Source: Pseudoalteromonas ostreae (GTDB lineage Bacteria > Pseudomonadota > Gammaproteobacteria > Enterobacterales > Alteromonadaceae). From it: 64,000 nucleotides of DNA. The notes under the pieces are model-generated. The model saw only the letters and a list, made by a program, of their open reading frames with translations. It was not told the DNA's origin and ran no database searches. Of this stretch, positions 19,666 through 27,376 are shown in pieces. Within the stretch, counting starts at the first letter, position 1. Each line of letters opens with the position of its first letter. A program made the translations under genes and the position numbers. The DNA lies in contig NZ_JAGPYN010000022.1 of assembly GCF_018069805.1 (NCBI RefSeq), positions 1-64,000 on the forward strand. The letters are read 5' to 3'.

Positions 19666-22098
19666 TTAGTCTTTTTCAATAATCAAATGCTGCTCTTTTG
19701 TTATTTGAGTAGCCAGCGCATCGGCAGTAAAAGGTAAGTCAATTAAGTGCGCATTGTTGCTGTAGTAATGACTTTGATCTGCAAAGTGGGCCGAATGACT
19801 ATTTGCTGATTGTGAAAAACTTAATAACCCCCGTGCTTGAGGGCCGTTATCCGTAAATTCAACAACCATCATCCAGCTAGAGCCAAAATTAATATCAAAA
19901 CCACGCTTACTTAAGCCCGAATAGGTTGGACGTCCCGATATGAAGTCTGCAATTGGTGTTTCAATGCTGGTAGAGAAACTGGTTAAATCCATATGAGTTG
20001 ATGTTGAGAACACATTAAACCCCCCTACTCTATGTGCCGCACCTGGCCAAGGAATTTGTTGTTCACCTTTTTGTACAAACTGTACTTTGCTCAATTCTTC
20101 GGTTAAAGAAAACCCAGCAGTTTCAACATTTTTTGCTGCAATTAATAGCTTGCGCAAAACAGTTTCAGTTTGACGTAATACACGAGGTGTTATTTGCGGC
20201 TGTATAGGGTCAAAAGGAATAGAGAAATCAGCTTTGAAATCTAACTGTTCAGCAAACTCTAAAATTAAATGAGCCGATCTAGCTGTTAAATTAAATGTTC
20301 CATCCCATAATTTTACTGCATTACAAGCTGGGTCGACACTAACAACATCTTCCTTAAGGTGCATTTTTTGACCTGCATTATCAGCACACAGTCGCAAAAG
20401 ATCAGGCATAAACCGTTCAAAATACGTTTCGTTATTTAATAATGCTATTTCTACTTCAGAGCCATTAAATAAGCCGTCAGTATCCGCAGCTTCTAGCATC
20501 GCTAAGCTTTGTCGAGTCCGCAAGGACTGCTGGCTATTAACTTTCCCATATAATGGAGAATATCCATGCAAAGGGGACTTCCCATTAGTTAACCAGTACG
20601 AATCATTCGCATTTTGCACATAATCAGTTCGCTCAAGTTGCGGAGCGTTTTCAAAGTCAACCTCTTGAGAATAAATGAGCTCACTTTTATCCCCAGGTAG
20701 TACAGGCATACCTGTCTTTTTAAATATTTGCGAAATTTGTGGATGTGAACTCAATAATTGTAAAGCAGCAGTAGAAAGTGCAGGAACATTAGAGTCATCA
20801 ATATAAAATGCACTACCTAACTTATCTACCGCAAGGGTATTATTAAATAACATTCCATCAAAATGTTTAAATGTAGCTTTAAACTCGGCCATTGAGTCAG
20901 CCTGATTCAGCGCAAGCCAGTGATCAATAGCATCAAAACTATCTAAATTAGTTTCTTTGATGACATAAGCAAATTCATTATCCCAAGGGAAACGCTGGGC
21001 ATCCTCAATTACAATCCCCACATCGGTGCGATAAATCGTTTTCACTAAGCGAATAGGGCCTGATGCTGTTTTTACTTCTAATTCAACTTCCTGCGGCTCA
21101 ATTTCTTGCCATTGTCCATCAATTTGATAACGTAATGGGTTTTTTGGATCAAGCGAAAGGCGATAGATAACAGCATGCTTAGCGGCCGAGAAAGTATGTG
21201 TCCATGCAAGTTCATTATTAAAACCAATATTAACAACACCAGGGAAGCCAACAACCGATGCCCCCATTACATTCATTTTCCCAGAAAGCTCGGCTTGATG
21301 CGCCCAAAACCTAAAATTTCCACTAAACGGAAAATGCGGATTAGCTAATAAAATTCCTTTACCATTTCGAGTTTTTTCTTTGCCCAGTGCCCATCCATTT
21401 GAACCTTGAGTTTGTAGCGATTGATCTAAATTTAATTTCATCATTGCAAGTGGCCAGGATTGCTGTTCATTGGTAACTAACTTTGGCAGCCATTCTTGCT
21501 CTGTACCAGGATGAGCTCTCACCATTGCAGGCATAAAACGCCCAGCACTGCTTTGCACCCCCAACATTAATATATTCGCGACAACATCAACAGCAGTGAT
21601 GGGCTTTACCCACTCTTCTCCTGCACACTCACTTGCTAATGATTCATCCCCGCGTTCTACAGCAGCTAAATATGCATTATATCCCGCAGCAAAGCCCGCA
21701 GCTAAAGCCTTTGTTTGCTCAGATAAACCAGCATATGCCCGTTCAGTTCTGCCATGTACATCTAAAATCCTGTATCCAAAATCAGAGATTACATAGTAAT
21801 TGTCATCAGGTTGTTTATCTGCCCCTAAATATTTTGCCCTCTGTCCCTGTATACGCAGATAACCATCAGCCAAAATACATGCATGATCTTGTGCTTGTGC
21901 GTAAGCATTACCATACCCTAACCCATAAAGACTATCTGCTTTGATATGCGCGATACCAAATTGACTACGTTTGATAATTACCTGCTCAGAAGGCAACGCC
22001 TCTTGAGTTGATACACCAACATCACCTTGGTAGCACCCCATTAACAACTGCATAACCATGACAACAATGAGTGCTATGTGTTTACACTTAAAATTCAT
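19666..22098 (-). CDS. PvdQ-like penicillin/acyl-homoserine-lactone acylase family lipoprotein
   Basis: 810 residues, Ntn-hydrolase of the penicillin amidase family. A lipobox LLMGC near residues 18-22 predicts export and lipid anchoring. The small-chain segment (QVIIKRSQFGIAHIKAD) is followed by the autocleavage site QG/SNGWAL with the nucleophile Ser at residue 233, then NPHFPFSG and a large chain ending near residue 790. In Pseudomonas, PvdQ removes the fatty acyl group from pyoverdine precursors in the periplasm. The same role is inferred here because the neighbours encode an acyl-AMP-ligase-started assembly line. Odd: a lipoprotein signal, whereas PvdQ is soluble. A role in acyl-homoserine lactone or beta-lactam hydrolysis is an alternative. 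Confidence 0.88.
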   Translation of the reverse strand: MNFKCKHIALIVVMVMQLLMGCYQGDVGVSTQEALPSEQVIIKRSQFGIAHIKADSLYGLGYGNAYAQAQDHACILADGYLRIQGQRAKYLGADKQPDDNYYVISDFGYRILDVHGRTERAYAGLSEQTKALAAGFAAGYNAYLAAVERGDESLASECAGEEWVKPITAVDVVANILMLGVQSSAGRFMPAMVRAHPGTEQEWLPKLVTNEQQSWPLAMMKLNLDQSLQTQGSNGWALGKEKTRNGKGILLANPHFPFSGNFRFWAHQAELSGKMNVMGASVVGFPGVVNIGFNNELAWTHTFSAAKHAVIYRLSLDPKNPLRYQIDGQWQEIEPQEVELEVKTASGPIRLVKTIYRTDVGIVIEDAQRFPWDNEFAYVIKETNLDSFDAIDHWLALNQADSMAEFKATFKHFDGMLFNNTLAVDKLGSAFYIDDSNVPALSTAALQLLSSHPQISQIFKKTGMPVLPGDKSELIYSQEVDFENAPQLERTDYVQNANDSYWLTNGKSPLHGYSPLYGKVNSQQSLRTRQSLAMLEAADTDGLFNGSEVEIALLNNETYFERFMPDLLRLCADNAGQKMHLKEDVVSVDPACNAVKLWDGTFNLTARSAHLILEFAEQLDFKADFSIPFDPIQPQITPRVLRQTETVLRKLLIAAKNVETAGFSLTEELSKVQFVQKGEQQIPWPGAAHRVGGFNVFSTSTHMDLTSFSTSIETPIADFISGRPTYSGLSKRGFDINFGSSWMMVVEFTDNGPQARGLLSFSQSANSHSAHFADQSHYYSNNAHLIDLPFTADALATQITKEQHLIIEKD

Positions 22099-22142
22099 TT
22101 ATTTCTCGCTTAACTTATTGGAACTAAAAAACTTATTTAAAG

Positions 22143-22149
22143 AGACGAA
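22143..22149 (-). promoter_or_regulatory. Candidate ECF sigma -10 element (TTCGTCT) of the acylase operon
   Basis: TTCGTCT on the minus strand, 45 bases before the acylase start, with an AT-rich GTTATTTTA at -35 distance. It matches the heptamer before the NRPS and the receptor. It lies in the divergent region shared with the sigma factor gene, so it would fire towards the biosynthesis operon. Confidence 0.5.
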
Positions 22150-22202
22150 TGAGTAAGCAATAAAATAACAATTAAATTTCACTAATATTTTACAACTTTA
22201 TA

Positions 22203-22232
22203 TTGACAACTGACCTGCACCCAAACAATAAT
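22203..22232 (+). promoter_or_regulatory. Sigma-70-type promoter of the ECF sigma gene
   Basis: TTGACA (22203-22208), 18-base spacer, AATAAT (22227-22232). The predicted start near 22239 falls on the first base of a Fur-box-like dyad. The sigma gene begins about 57 bases further on. Confidence 0.6.
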
Positions 22233-22238
22233 AGCAAC

Positions 22239-22253
22239 TGATAACTATTCACA
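22239..22253 (+). promoter_or_regulatory. Fur-box-like dyad at the sigma gene start site
   Basis: TGATAACTATTCACA matches the 7-1-7 Fur consensus TGATAAT-N-ATTATCA at 11 of 14 positions. Being at the predicted transcription start, it would block the promoter when Fur holds iron. Binding is inferred. Confidence 0.55.
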
Positions 22254-22295
22254 TTCGCAGTTGCGGATCTATTCAATATACAAAGGAAGTTGGCA

Positions 22296-22805
22296 GTGTC
22301 AGTATTTGCAGTTCAATGGTCAGAAGTTATTTCTCAAAATAAAACAAAATTACTGATGTTTTTAAACTCTATTTTGCATTGCCCTTACTTATCTGAAGAT
22401 GCATTACAAGAGACCTTTTTACGATTAGCAACCATGAGTAAACAACAAAATAGTGACGTAAAAAATACCACTAGCTTTACTTACCAAGTTGCGCGGAATA
22501 TTGCGATTGATATGCTTAGAAAGAAGAAAAGAGATGCTTTGATTGATATTGAAGGGATCCCACTAGATGAGCTACACGACTCCTACTCTGATATAGAAGA
22601 ACATTATTCGCATAAGCAACTATCTGAATCTATCAACAATACCATGAAAAAATTATCGACTCGACATCAAAACATTATAAGTTTTTACCGTGACGGACGT
22701 TTCAAACAAAAAGAAATCGCCAATGTTTATAAAATTTCCCCAACCCTTGTTAATTTTATGATTAAAGAAGTCATACATTCTTGTCAAGTGGAGCTCATAC
22801 ATTAA
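22296..22805 (+). CDS. FecI/PvdS-like ECF sigma factor
   Basis: 169 residues from GTG 22296, chosen because AAGGAAG ends 6 bases before it; the TTG at 22290 abuts that site. Region 2 is visible as CPYLSEDALQETFLRLA and TYQVARNIAIDMLRKKKRD (residues about 30-85), region 4 as KLSTRHQNIISFYRDG and the helix-turn-helix FKQKEIANVYKISPTLVNFM (about 115-155). No FecR-type anti-sigma gene follows, which resembles PvdS-type iron-starvation sigma factors that Fur controls only at transcription. It is divergent from the acylase operon, so it is the likely activator of the siderophore genes through TTCGTCT promoters. The regulon is inferred. Confidence 0.88.
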   Translation: MSVFAVQWSEVISQNKTKLLMFLNSILHCPYLSEDALQETFLRLATMSKQQNSDVKNTTSFTYQVARNIAIDMLRKKKRDALIDIEGIPLDELHDSYSDIEEHYSHKQLSESINNTMKKLSTRHQNIISFYRDGRFKQKEIANVYKISPTLVNFMIKEVIHSCQVELIH

Positions 22806-22900
22806 CACATTGTGCAATGTGCATTCATCGCAAGTCACTATATTTTTAACCATTCCTACTTTATAACAGAGCTCATACTGTTTAATAACAAGGAATAAAA

Positions 22901-24928
22901 ATGAAGTTGATTGCCCCTATCGCTGCACTTTTGATAACAACCAGTTTTACTACTTTTGCAAGCCAAGCCGAACAAACTTTCCAGCTTGAAAATGTATTCG
23001 ACCTTGAATATGCCAATCAAATTGAAATGACTAACGACGGTAAAACCATCTACTTTGTTCGTAATCGCATGGACATTAAAAGCGATAGTAAAGTCAGTAA
23101 TATTTGGTCTGTCGATAGTAGTTCTAAACAGTTACAGCCACTTACATCCGGTGTGCATATGGATTATTCACCAGTCCTCTCTCCTGATGAATCACGCTTA
23201 GCGTTTATTTCAACGCGCGATGGCAGTAGCCAAATTTATGTAAAATGGCTAAAAACAGGCGCGGTTGCAAAAATTAGTAATCTTACTCAAAGCCCTGCAA
23301 GTTTGCAGTGGTCACCGAATGGTCGGCAATTACTGTTTAGCCAATTTGTACCGAGTAAAGTTACTCCCCCTATTAATTTACCAGGCAAGCCTGAAGGTGC
23401 CAGCTGGGCAGAGCCAGCTAAATTTATTGATGACGTGTATTATCGTGCCGATGGCGGCGGTTATACCAAGCCTGGTTTTCGTCATTTGTTTACTATTGAT
23501 GCCAATGGCGGTAATGCCCGTCAGTTAACCTCTGGCGATTTTGATCATGGCGGGCCAGTTAGCTTTTCTGAAGATAGTAACAGCCTTTATTTTTCGGCTA
23601 ATCGCCACACTAACTTTAAACTCAAACCAACAAATTCTGAAATATATCAGCTGACATTAAATGATCTACAAATAACAGCGCTTACCGACCGAGAAGGTCC
23701 AGATCAGCAACCGCAAATATCACCAGATGGGCATTATCTTGCCTATACCGGTTATGATGATAAACGTACCAATTATGAAAATACCCAGCTATATATTCGC
23801 GATTTAAAATCGGGTGATACCACAAGTTTAACCGCTGATTTTGACCGCAGTGTCGAGCAAATTAAATGGGCTGATAATTCTAGAGGGCTTTATTTTAGTT
23901 ACGCCAGTGAAGGCCAAACCGCACTCGCTTATCAACCACGTAGCGGCAAACGAAAAGTGATCACACAAAAAATAGGAAGTGTTTCATTCGGTCGCCCTTA
24001 TTCTGGTGGTGACTTTGATATAAGCGACGATGGAGATGTGGCAATCACGCTTGCTGATACCCAACGCCCTGCTGATATAGCAATAGTTAAAAATGGTAAA
24101 ACACAACGTTTAACAAAATTAAATGACGACGCGCTTGGCAATAAACAGCTGGCAAAAGTAGAAGAAATTTGGCTGAAATCAAGTTATGACGACTTACCTA
24201 TTCAAGGTTGGGTCGCCTACCCTCCTGGGTTTGATAGTAGTAAAAAATATCCCCTTATTTTAGAAATACACGGCGGCCCTGTCGCTAACTACGGTCCACA
24301 CTTTAGCGCTGAAATACAATTATTTGCCGCTAAAGGTAATGTGGTTTTATATATGAACCCGCGTGGTAGTGATTCATATGGGAAGGAGTTCGCGCAAACT
24401 ATTCATCACAATTATCCTAGTAACGATTTTGATGACTTAATGACTGGCGTTGATGCGCTTATTGGCAAAGGTTTTATTGATCAGTCAAAACTGTTTGTAA
24501 CCGGTGGCTCAGGTGGCGGTGTACTTACGGCGTGGATTGTTGGCCATACCGACAGATTTGCCGCCGCTGTTGTTGCCAAGCCGGTGATCAATTGGATCAG
24601 CTTTGTACTAACTGCTGACTTCTACCCATTCTTTGCCGATTACTGGTTCCCAGGTAAGCCATGGGATCATATTGAGCATTATATGAAACGCTCGCCAATT
24701 AGCTATGTTGATAATGTTAAAACACCAACCATGCTACTCACTGGTGAAGCGGATCACCGCACTCCTATTTCTGAGACCGAGCAATTCTATCAAGCATTAA
24801 AGCTACAAGGAGTTGATACTGCAATGGTACGTATTCCCGATGCATCACATGGCATAACAAAACGGCCGTCAAACTTGATGGCTAAAGTAGCTTATATTCA
24901 ATGGTGGTTTGATAAACATAGTAAATAG
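22901..24928 (+). CDS. Exported prolyl oligopeptidase-family (S9) peptidase
   Basis: 675 residues with a signal peptide (cut near SFTTFAS-QA). The N-terminal half is a beta-propeller with repeated SPDESRLAF/SPNGRQLLF/SPDGHYLAY strands; the C-terminal half is an alpha/beta hydrolase: HGGPVANYG, the nucleophile Ser537 in GGSGGG, acidic residue in TGEADHRTPISE and His in DASHGI. S9C-type dipeptidyl or acylaminoacyl peptidases cut short peptides. It has its own AAGGA ribosome site and sits 95 bases after the sigma gene. A link to siderophore processing is possible but not shown; general peptide nutrition in the periplasm is the simpler reading. Confidence 0.9.
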   Translation: MKLIAPIAALLITTSFTTFASQAEQTFQLENVFDLEYANQIEMTNDGKTIYFVRNRMDIKSDSKVSNIWSVDSSSKQLQPLTSGVHMDYSPVLSPDESRLAFISTRDGSSQIYVKWLKTGAVAKISNLTQSPASLQWSPNGRQLLFSQFVPSKVTPPINLPGKPEGASWAEPAKFIDDVYYRADGGGYTKPGFRHLFTIDANGGNARQLTSGDFDHGGPVSFSEDSNSLYFSANRHTNFKLKPTNSEIYQLTLNDLQITALTDREGPDQQPQISPDGHYLAYTGYDDKRTNYENTQLYIRDLKSGDTTSLTADFDRSVEQIKWADNSRGLYFSYASEGQTALAYQPRSGKRKVITQKIGSVSFGRPYSGGDFDISDDGDVAITLADTQRPADIAIVKNGKTQRLTKLNDDALGNKQLAKVEEIWLKSSYDDLPIQGWVAYPPGFDSSKKYPLILEIHGGPVANYGPHFSAEIQLFAAKGNVVLYMNPRGSDSYGKEFAQTIHHNYPSNDFDDLMTGVDALIGKGFIDQSKLFVTGGSGGGVLTAWIVGHTDRFAAAVVAKPVINWISFVLTADFYPFFADYWFPGKPWDHIEHYMKRSPISYVDNVKTPTMLLTGEADHRTPISETEQFYQALKLQGVDTAMVRIPDASHGITKRPSNLMAKVAYIQWWFDKHSK

Positions 24929-24997
24929 AAGGGAGTTAGCGAGCTTAAAAAGTTAGATCAGTTAGCCTAATTTCCCCTCGCTAACTTTACTCTCGAT

Positions 24998-25028
24998 CAC
25001 TTTTTGTAAACCCCCTTTACAAAAAGTG
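24998..25028. repeat. Extended TGTAAACCCCCTTTACA dyad, copy 1
   Basis: Perfect 13-bp arms CACTTTTTGTAAA and TTTACAAAAAGTG around a CCCCC spacer. The core at 25005-25021 is the same 17-mer found five more times in the window. Only this copy has the longer arms, so here it may also fold as a stem at the 3' end of the S9 peptidase transcript. Confidence 0.8.
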
Positions 25029-25067
25029 AGTGCTCATTCACATATTCTAAAGTTTACACAAATATCG

Positions 25068-25217
25068 GACTTTGTAAAAAATCGAGTTAGTAAAATTTCG
25101 GTTTATGACGTTTTTGGTCATTGAGTTAGTAAAAAATCGGTTTGAGTCACTGTTTATGGCGTTTAAGTTGGTAAAAAAGTGGTTTGTAGTCGGTTAGAGT
25201 TGGTAAAAAATCGGTTT
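25068..25217 (+). repeat. Cluster of 21-bp direct repeats, consensus GAGTTRGTAAAAAATCGGTTT
   Basis: Four clear copies at 25084-25104, 25123-25143, 25165-25185 and 25197-25217, with 1-4 mismatches to the consensus, plus a partial one at 25068-25084. Spacing is irregular (39, 42 and 32 bases between starts). Irregularly spaced direct repeats of this size are typical of transposase-binding ends of IS21-like or Tn7-like elements, but no such gene is present. Confidence 0.75.
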
Positions 25218-25335
25218 ATATTTTCTGATTAATGGCTAATAACGGCCATTTTTATCAAAATCCCCCCTTTCCAAAGAGCTAAAAGCTGATTAAATCGCTA
25301 AATTGATAAGAAAAACCACCAAAAAATTGACTTGA

Positions 25336-25413
25336 TTAAACTCTGATCCAAAAATTGAAAATAAATCTGATGCTAGTTAAATACTGATCCAAGCCTTAGT
25401 TAAAATCTGATCT
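25336..25413 (-). repeat. Cluster of short direct repeats, plus-strand consensus TTAAANTCTGATCC
   Basis: Copies at 25336-25349, 25377-25390 and 25400-25413, with a weaker one at 25361-25373. It is distinct in sequence from the neighbouring 21-bp family. It could be the other end of the same decayed element or an array of protein-binding sites. Strand is arbitrary. Confidence 0.65.
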
Positions 25414-25467
25414 GAGCGGCAAAGTTAGTATGTTTGATGCTGTATATCCTCTGTAATTGCTAGCATC

Positions 25468-25491
25468 AAAAAAAGGGCCTTGCGGCCCTTT
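25468..25491 (-). terminator. Rho-independent terminator of aceA
   Basis: Stem AAAGGGCC (25472-25479) / GGCCCTTT (25484-25491), 4-base loop, followed on the minus strand by seven T. It starts 27 bases after the aceA stop codon. Confidence 0.92.
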
Positions 25492-25518
25492 GTAATATTA
25501 TTGAGTTGGACTGTTATG

Positions 25519-27120
25519 TTAGAACTGGTTCATAGTGTTTGCTTCGCCGCCAGCTTTAAGCGCATTCTCACCTGAGAAGTACTCTTTATGGGTATCTCCC
25601 ATGTTAGAACCGGCTAAATCTTGATGCTTAACGGATGCTTGTTCGCGGCGAATTTCTTGACGCTGCACATCACGTACATAAGCTAGCATACCTAAATCAC
25701 CAAAGTAGCCTTCTGACAGAATATCAGTGCTCAATGCAGCCGTGTGATAGGTCGGTAGCGTAATTAAGTGGTGGAAAATACCAGCTTCGCGTGCCCCATC
25801 ACGTTGGAAGTTTTGTACTAACTCATCAGCTGCGACTGCAAGTTCAGTTTCATCCATCTCTGGTGCCATTAGCGCCTTATTATCATCAATACTTGGATAA
25901 GCAGATAGGTCTTTGCCTTCGTCTAACCACTGTTGATAAACTTGTTCGCGGAATTTCAATGTCCAGTTGAACGAAGGTGAATTGTTATAAACCAGTTTAG
26001 CGTCAGGAACTTGCTCTTTAACCCGATTAACCAGTTCAGCAATTTGTTTTACATGTGGTTTTTCAGTTTCAATCCACAGTAAATCAGCACCCGACTGCAA
26101 GCTGGTAATACAATCTAGTACAACACGGTCTTTTTCTGTGCCTTCGCGGAATTGGTATAAACCATTATCAAGGCGAGTCGGCTTACATAATTGGCCGTTC
26201 AGCTTCATTGCCGTATCACCTTCATTTAAATCTTCAACACCGTTAATTGGTGTGGTTTCTAAAAACGCATTGTACTGACTAGCGAGGTCGCCAGGTGTTT
26301 GTGATACTGGCACTTTTTGGGTCAAGCTAGCACCAAGTGAGTCAGTACGTGCGACAATAATACCGTTATCAATACCCAGTTCTAAAAAAGCATAACGCAC
26401 GGCGTTAATTTTTGCTAAAAAGTCTTCGTGTGGCACAGTTACTTTACCGGCTTGGTGACCACATTGCTTCGCGTCTGAAACTTGGTTTTCGATTTGGATA
26501 GCACATGCCCCCGCTTCAATCATTTTTTTAGCGAGTAGATAGGTTGCTTCTTCATTACCAAAACCAGCATCAATATCTGCGATGATCGGCACCACATGAC
26601 TTTCAAAGTTATCTATTTTATCAAGTACCGCTTGTACATCACCACCAGTTGCTTTGGCGTTATCTAAGTCTTTAAATAAATGGTCAAGTTCACGGGCATC
26701 AGCTTGTTTTAGGAAAGTATAAATTTCTTCAATCAACGCCGGTACTGAGGTTTTTTCGTGCATACTTTGATCCGGCAGTGGGCCGAACTCTGAGCGCAGT
26801 GCAGCAACCATCCAACCGCTTAGGTATACGTAGCTACGCTTAGTGGTTTTTTGGTGACGTTTAATCGCCATCATCATTTGTTGGGCAGTAAAACCATGCC
26901 AGCAACCAAGCGATTGTGTGTATTGGCTGGTATCAGCATCATATGCAGCCATGTCTTCACGCATAATGTCAGCTGTAAACTGGGCGATATCTAATCCCGT
27001 ACGAAAACGATTTTGTAAACGCATACGGCTTGCATATTCAGGACTAATTGCTTGCCATGTTTTACCTTGTGCTTGACAAAGTGTAGCTAAAGTATCGGTT
27101 TCACGTTGATAAGTAGTCAT
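25519..27120 (-). CDS. aceA: Isocitrate lyase (long form)
   Basis: 533 residues, the long isocitrate lyase type found in Pseudomonas and marine gammaproteobacteria rather than the roughly 430-residue E. coli type. The catalytic segment is KQCGHQAGKV (Cys near residue 219); DIDAGFGN and GADLLWIETEKPH shape the active site. It cleaves isocitrate to succinate and glyoxylate in the cytoplasm, opening the glyoxylate shunt for growth on acetate or fatty acids. It is divergent from glcB, which uses the glyoxylate, so the 256-base region between probably carries shared control; I saw no clear operator there. AGAGGA lies about 9 bases before the ATG. Confidence 0.96.
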   Translation of the reverse strand: MTTYQRETDTLATLCQAQGKTWQAISPEYASRMRLQNRFRTGLDIAQFTADIMREDMAAYDADTSQYTQSLGCWHGFTAQQMMMAIKRHQKTTKRSYVYLSGWMVAALRSEFGPLPDQSMHEKTSVPALIEEIYTFLKQADARELDHLFKDLDNAKATGGDVQAVLDKIDNFESHVVPIIADIDAGFGNEEATYLLAKKMIEAGACAIQIENQVSDAKQCGHQAGKVTVPHEDFLAKINAVRYAFLELGIDNGIIVARTDSLGASLTQKVPVSQTPGDLASQYNAFLETTPINGVEDLNEGDTAMKLNGQLCKPTRLDNGLYQFREGTEKDRVVLDCITSLQSGADLLWIETEKPHVKQIAELVNRVKEQVPDAKLVYNNSPSFNWTLKFREQVYQQWLDEGKDLSAYPSIDDNKALMAPEMDETELAVAADELVQNFQRDGAREAGIFHHLITLPTYHTAALSTDILSEGYFGDLGMLAYVRDVQRQEIRREQASVKHQDLAGSNMGDTHKEYFSGENALKAGGEANTMNQF

Positions 27121-27376
27121 AATAAAAAATCCTCTGAACGGGTTAAAACTAAATTTTATTTATATGGTTGTGTGAGAGGCTTAGGAGTTAATGCTCCGTA
27201 GCGCTTAAATCAACATTAGGCCGATTTGTTTGATTTAGTAAATTTATAGTTGTTATGCTGGCTATATATTTAGTGAATGGCTAAAAGAACACCTATTGCG
27301 TATTTTTAGGTTATGGTTAACAAAAGATTGCTACATGCAGTCAATTGCACCGCGACCGTTTAAAAGGATATCGATT

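Larger units (their letters stand above)
24929..25518. other. 590-base gap carrying hairpins and two short-repeat families
   Basis: No credible gene. Contents in order: a hairpin with GTTAGCGAG (24935-24943) and CTCGCTAAC (24977-24985), a 31-base dyad (24998-25028), a cluster of GAGTTRGTAAAAAATCGGTTT-like repeats (25068-25217), a small dyad AATGGC/GCCATT near 25231-25250, a cluster of TTAAANTCTGATCC-like repeats (25336-25413), and the aceA terminator. It looks like a remnant of a mobile element or a composite repeat region. Confidence 0.7.

Noticed and set aside
22290..22295. TTG 22290 as start of the sigma factor
   Set aside because: It directly abuts the AAGGAAG ribosome site; GTG 22296 has proper spacing.
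25005..25021. TyrR box reading of TGTAAA-N5-TTTACA
   Set aside because: TyrR sites have six bases between the arms, here there are five fixed C residues, and two copies lie within coding sequence.
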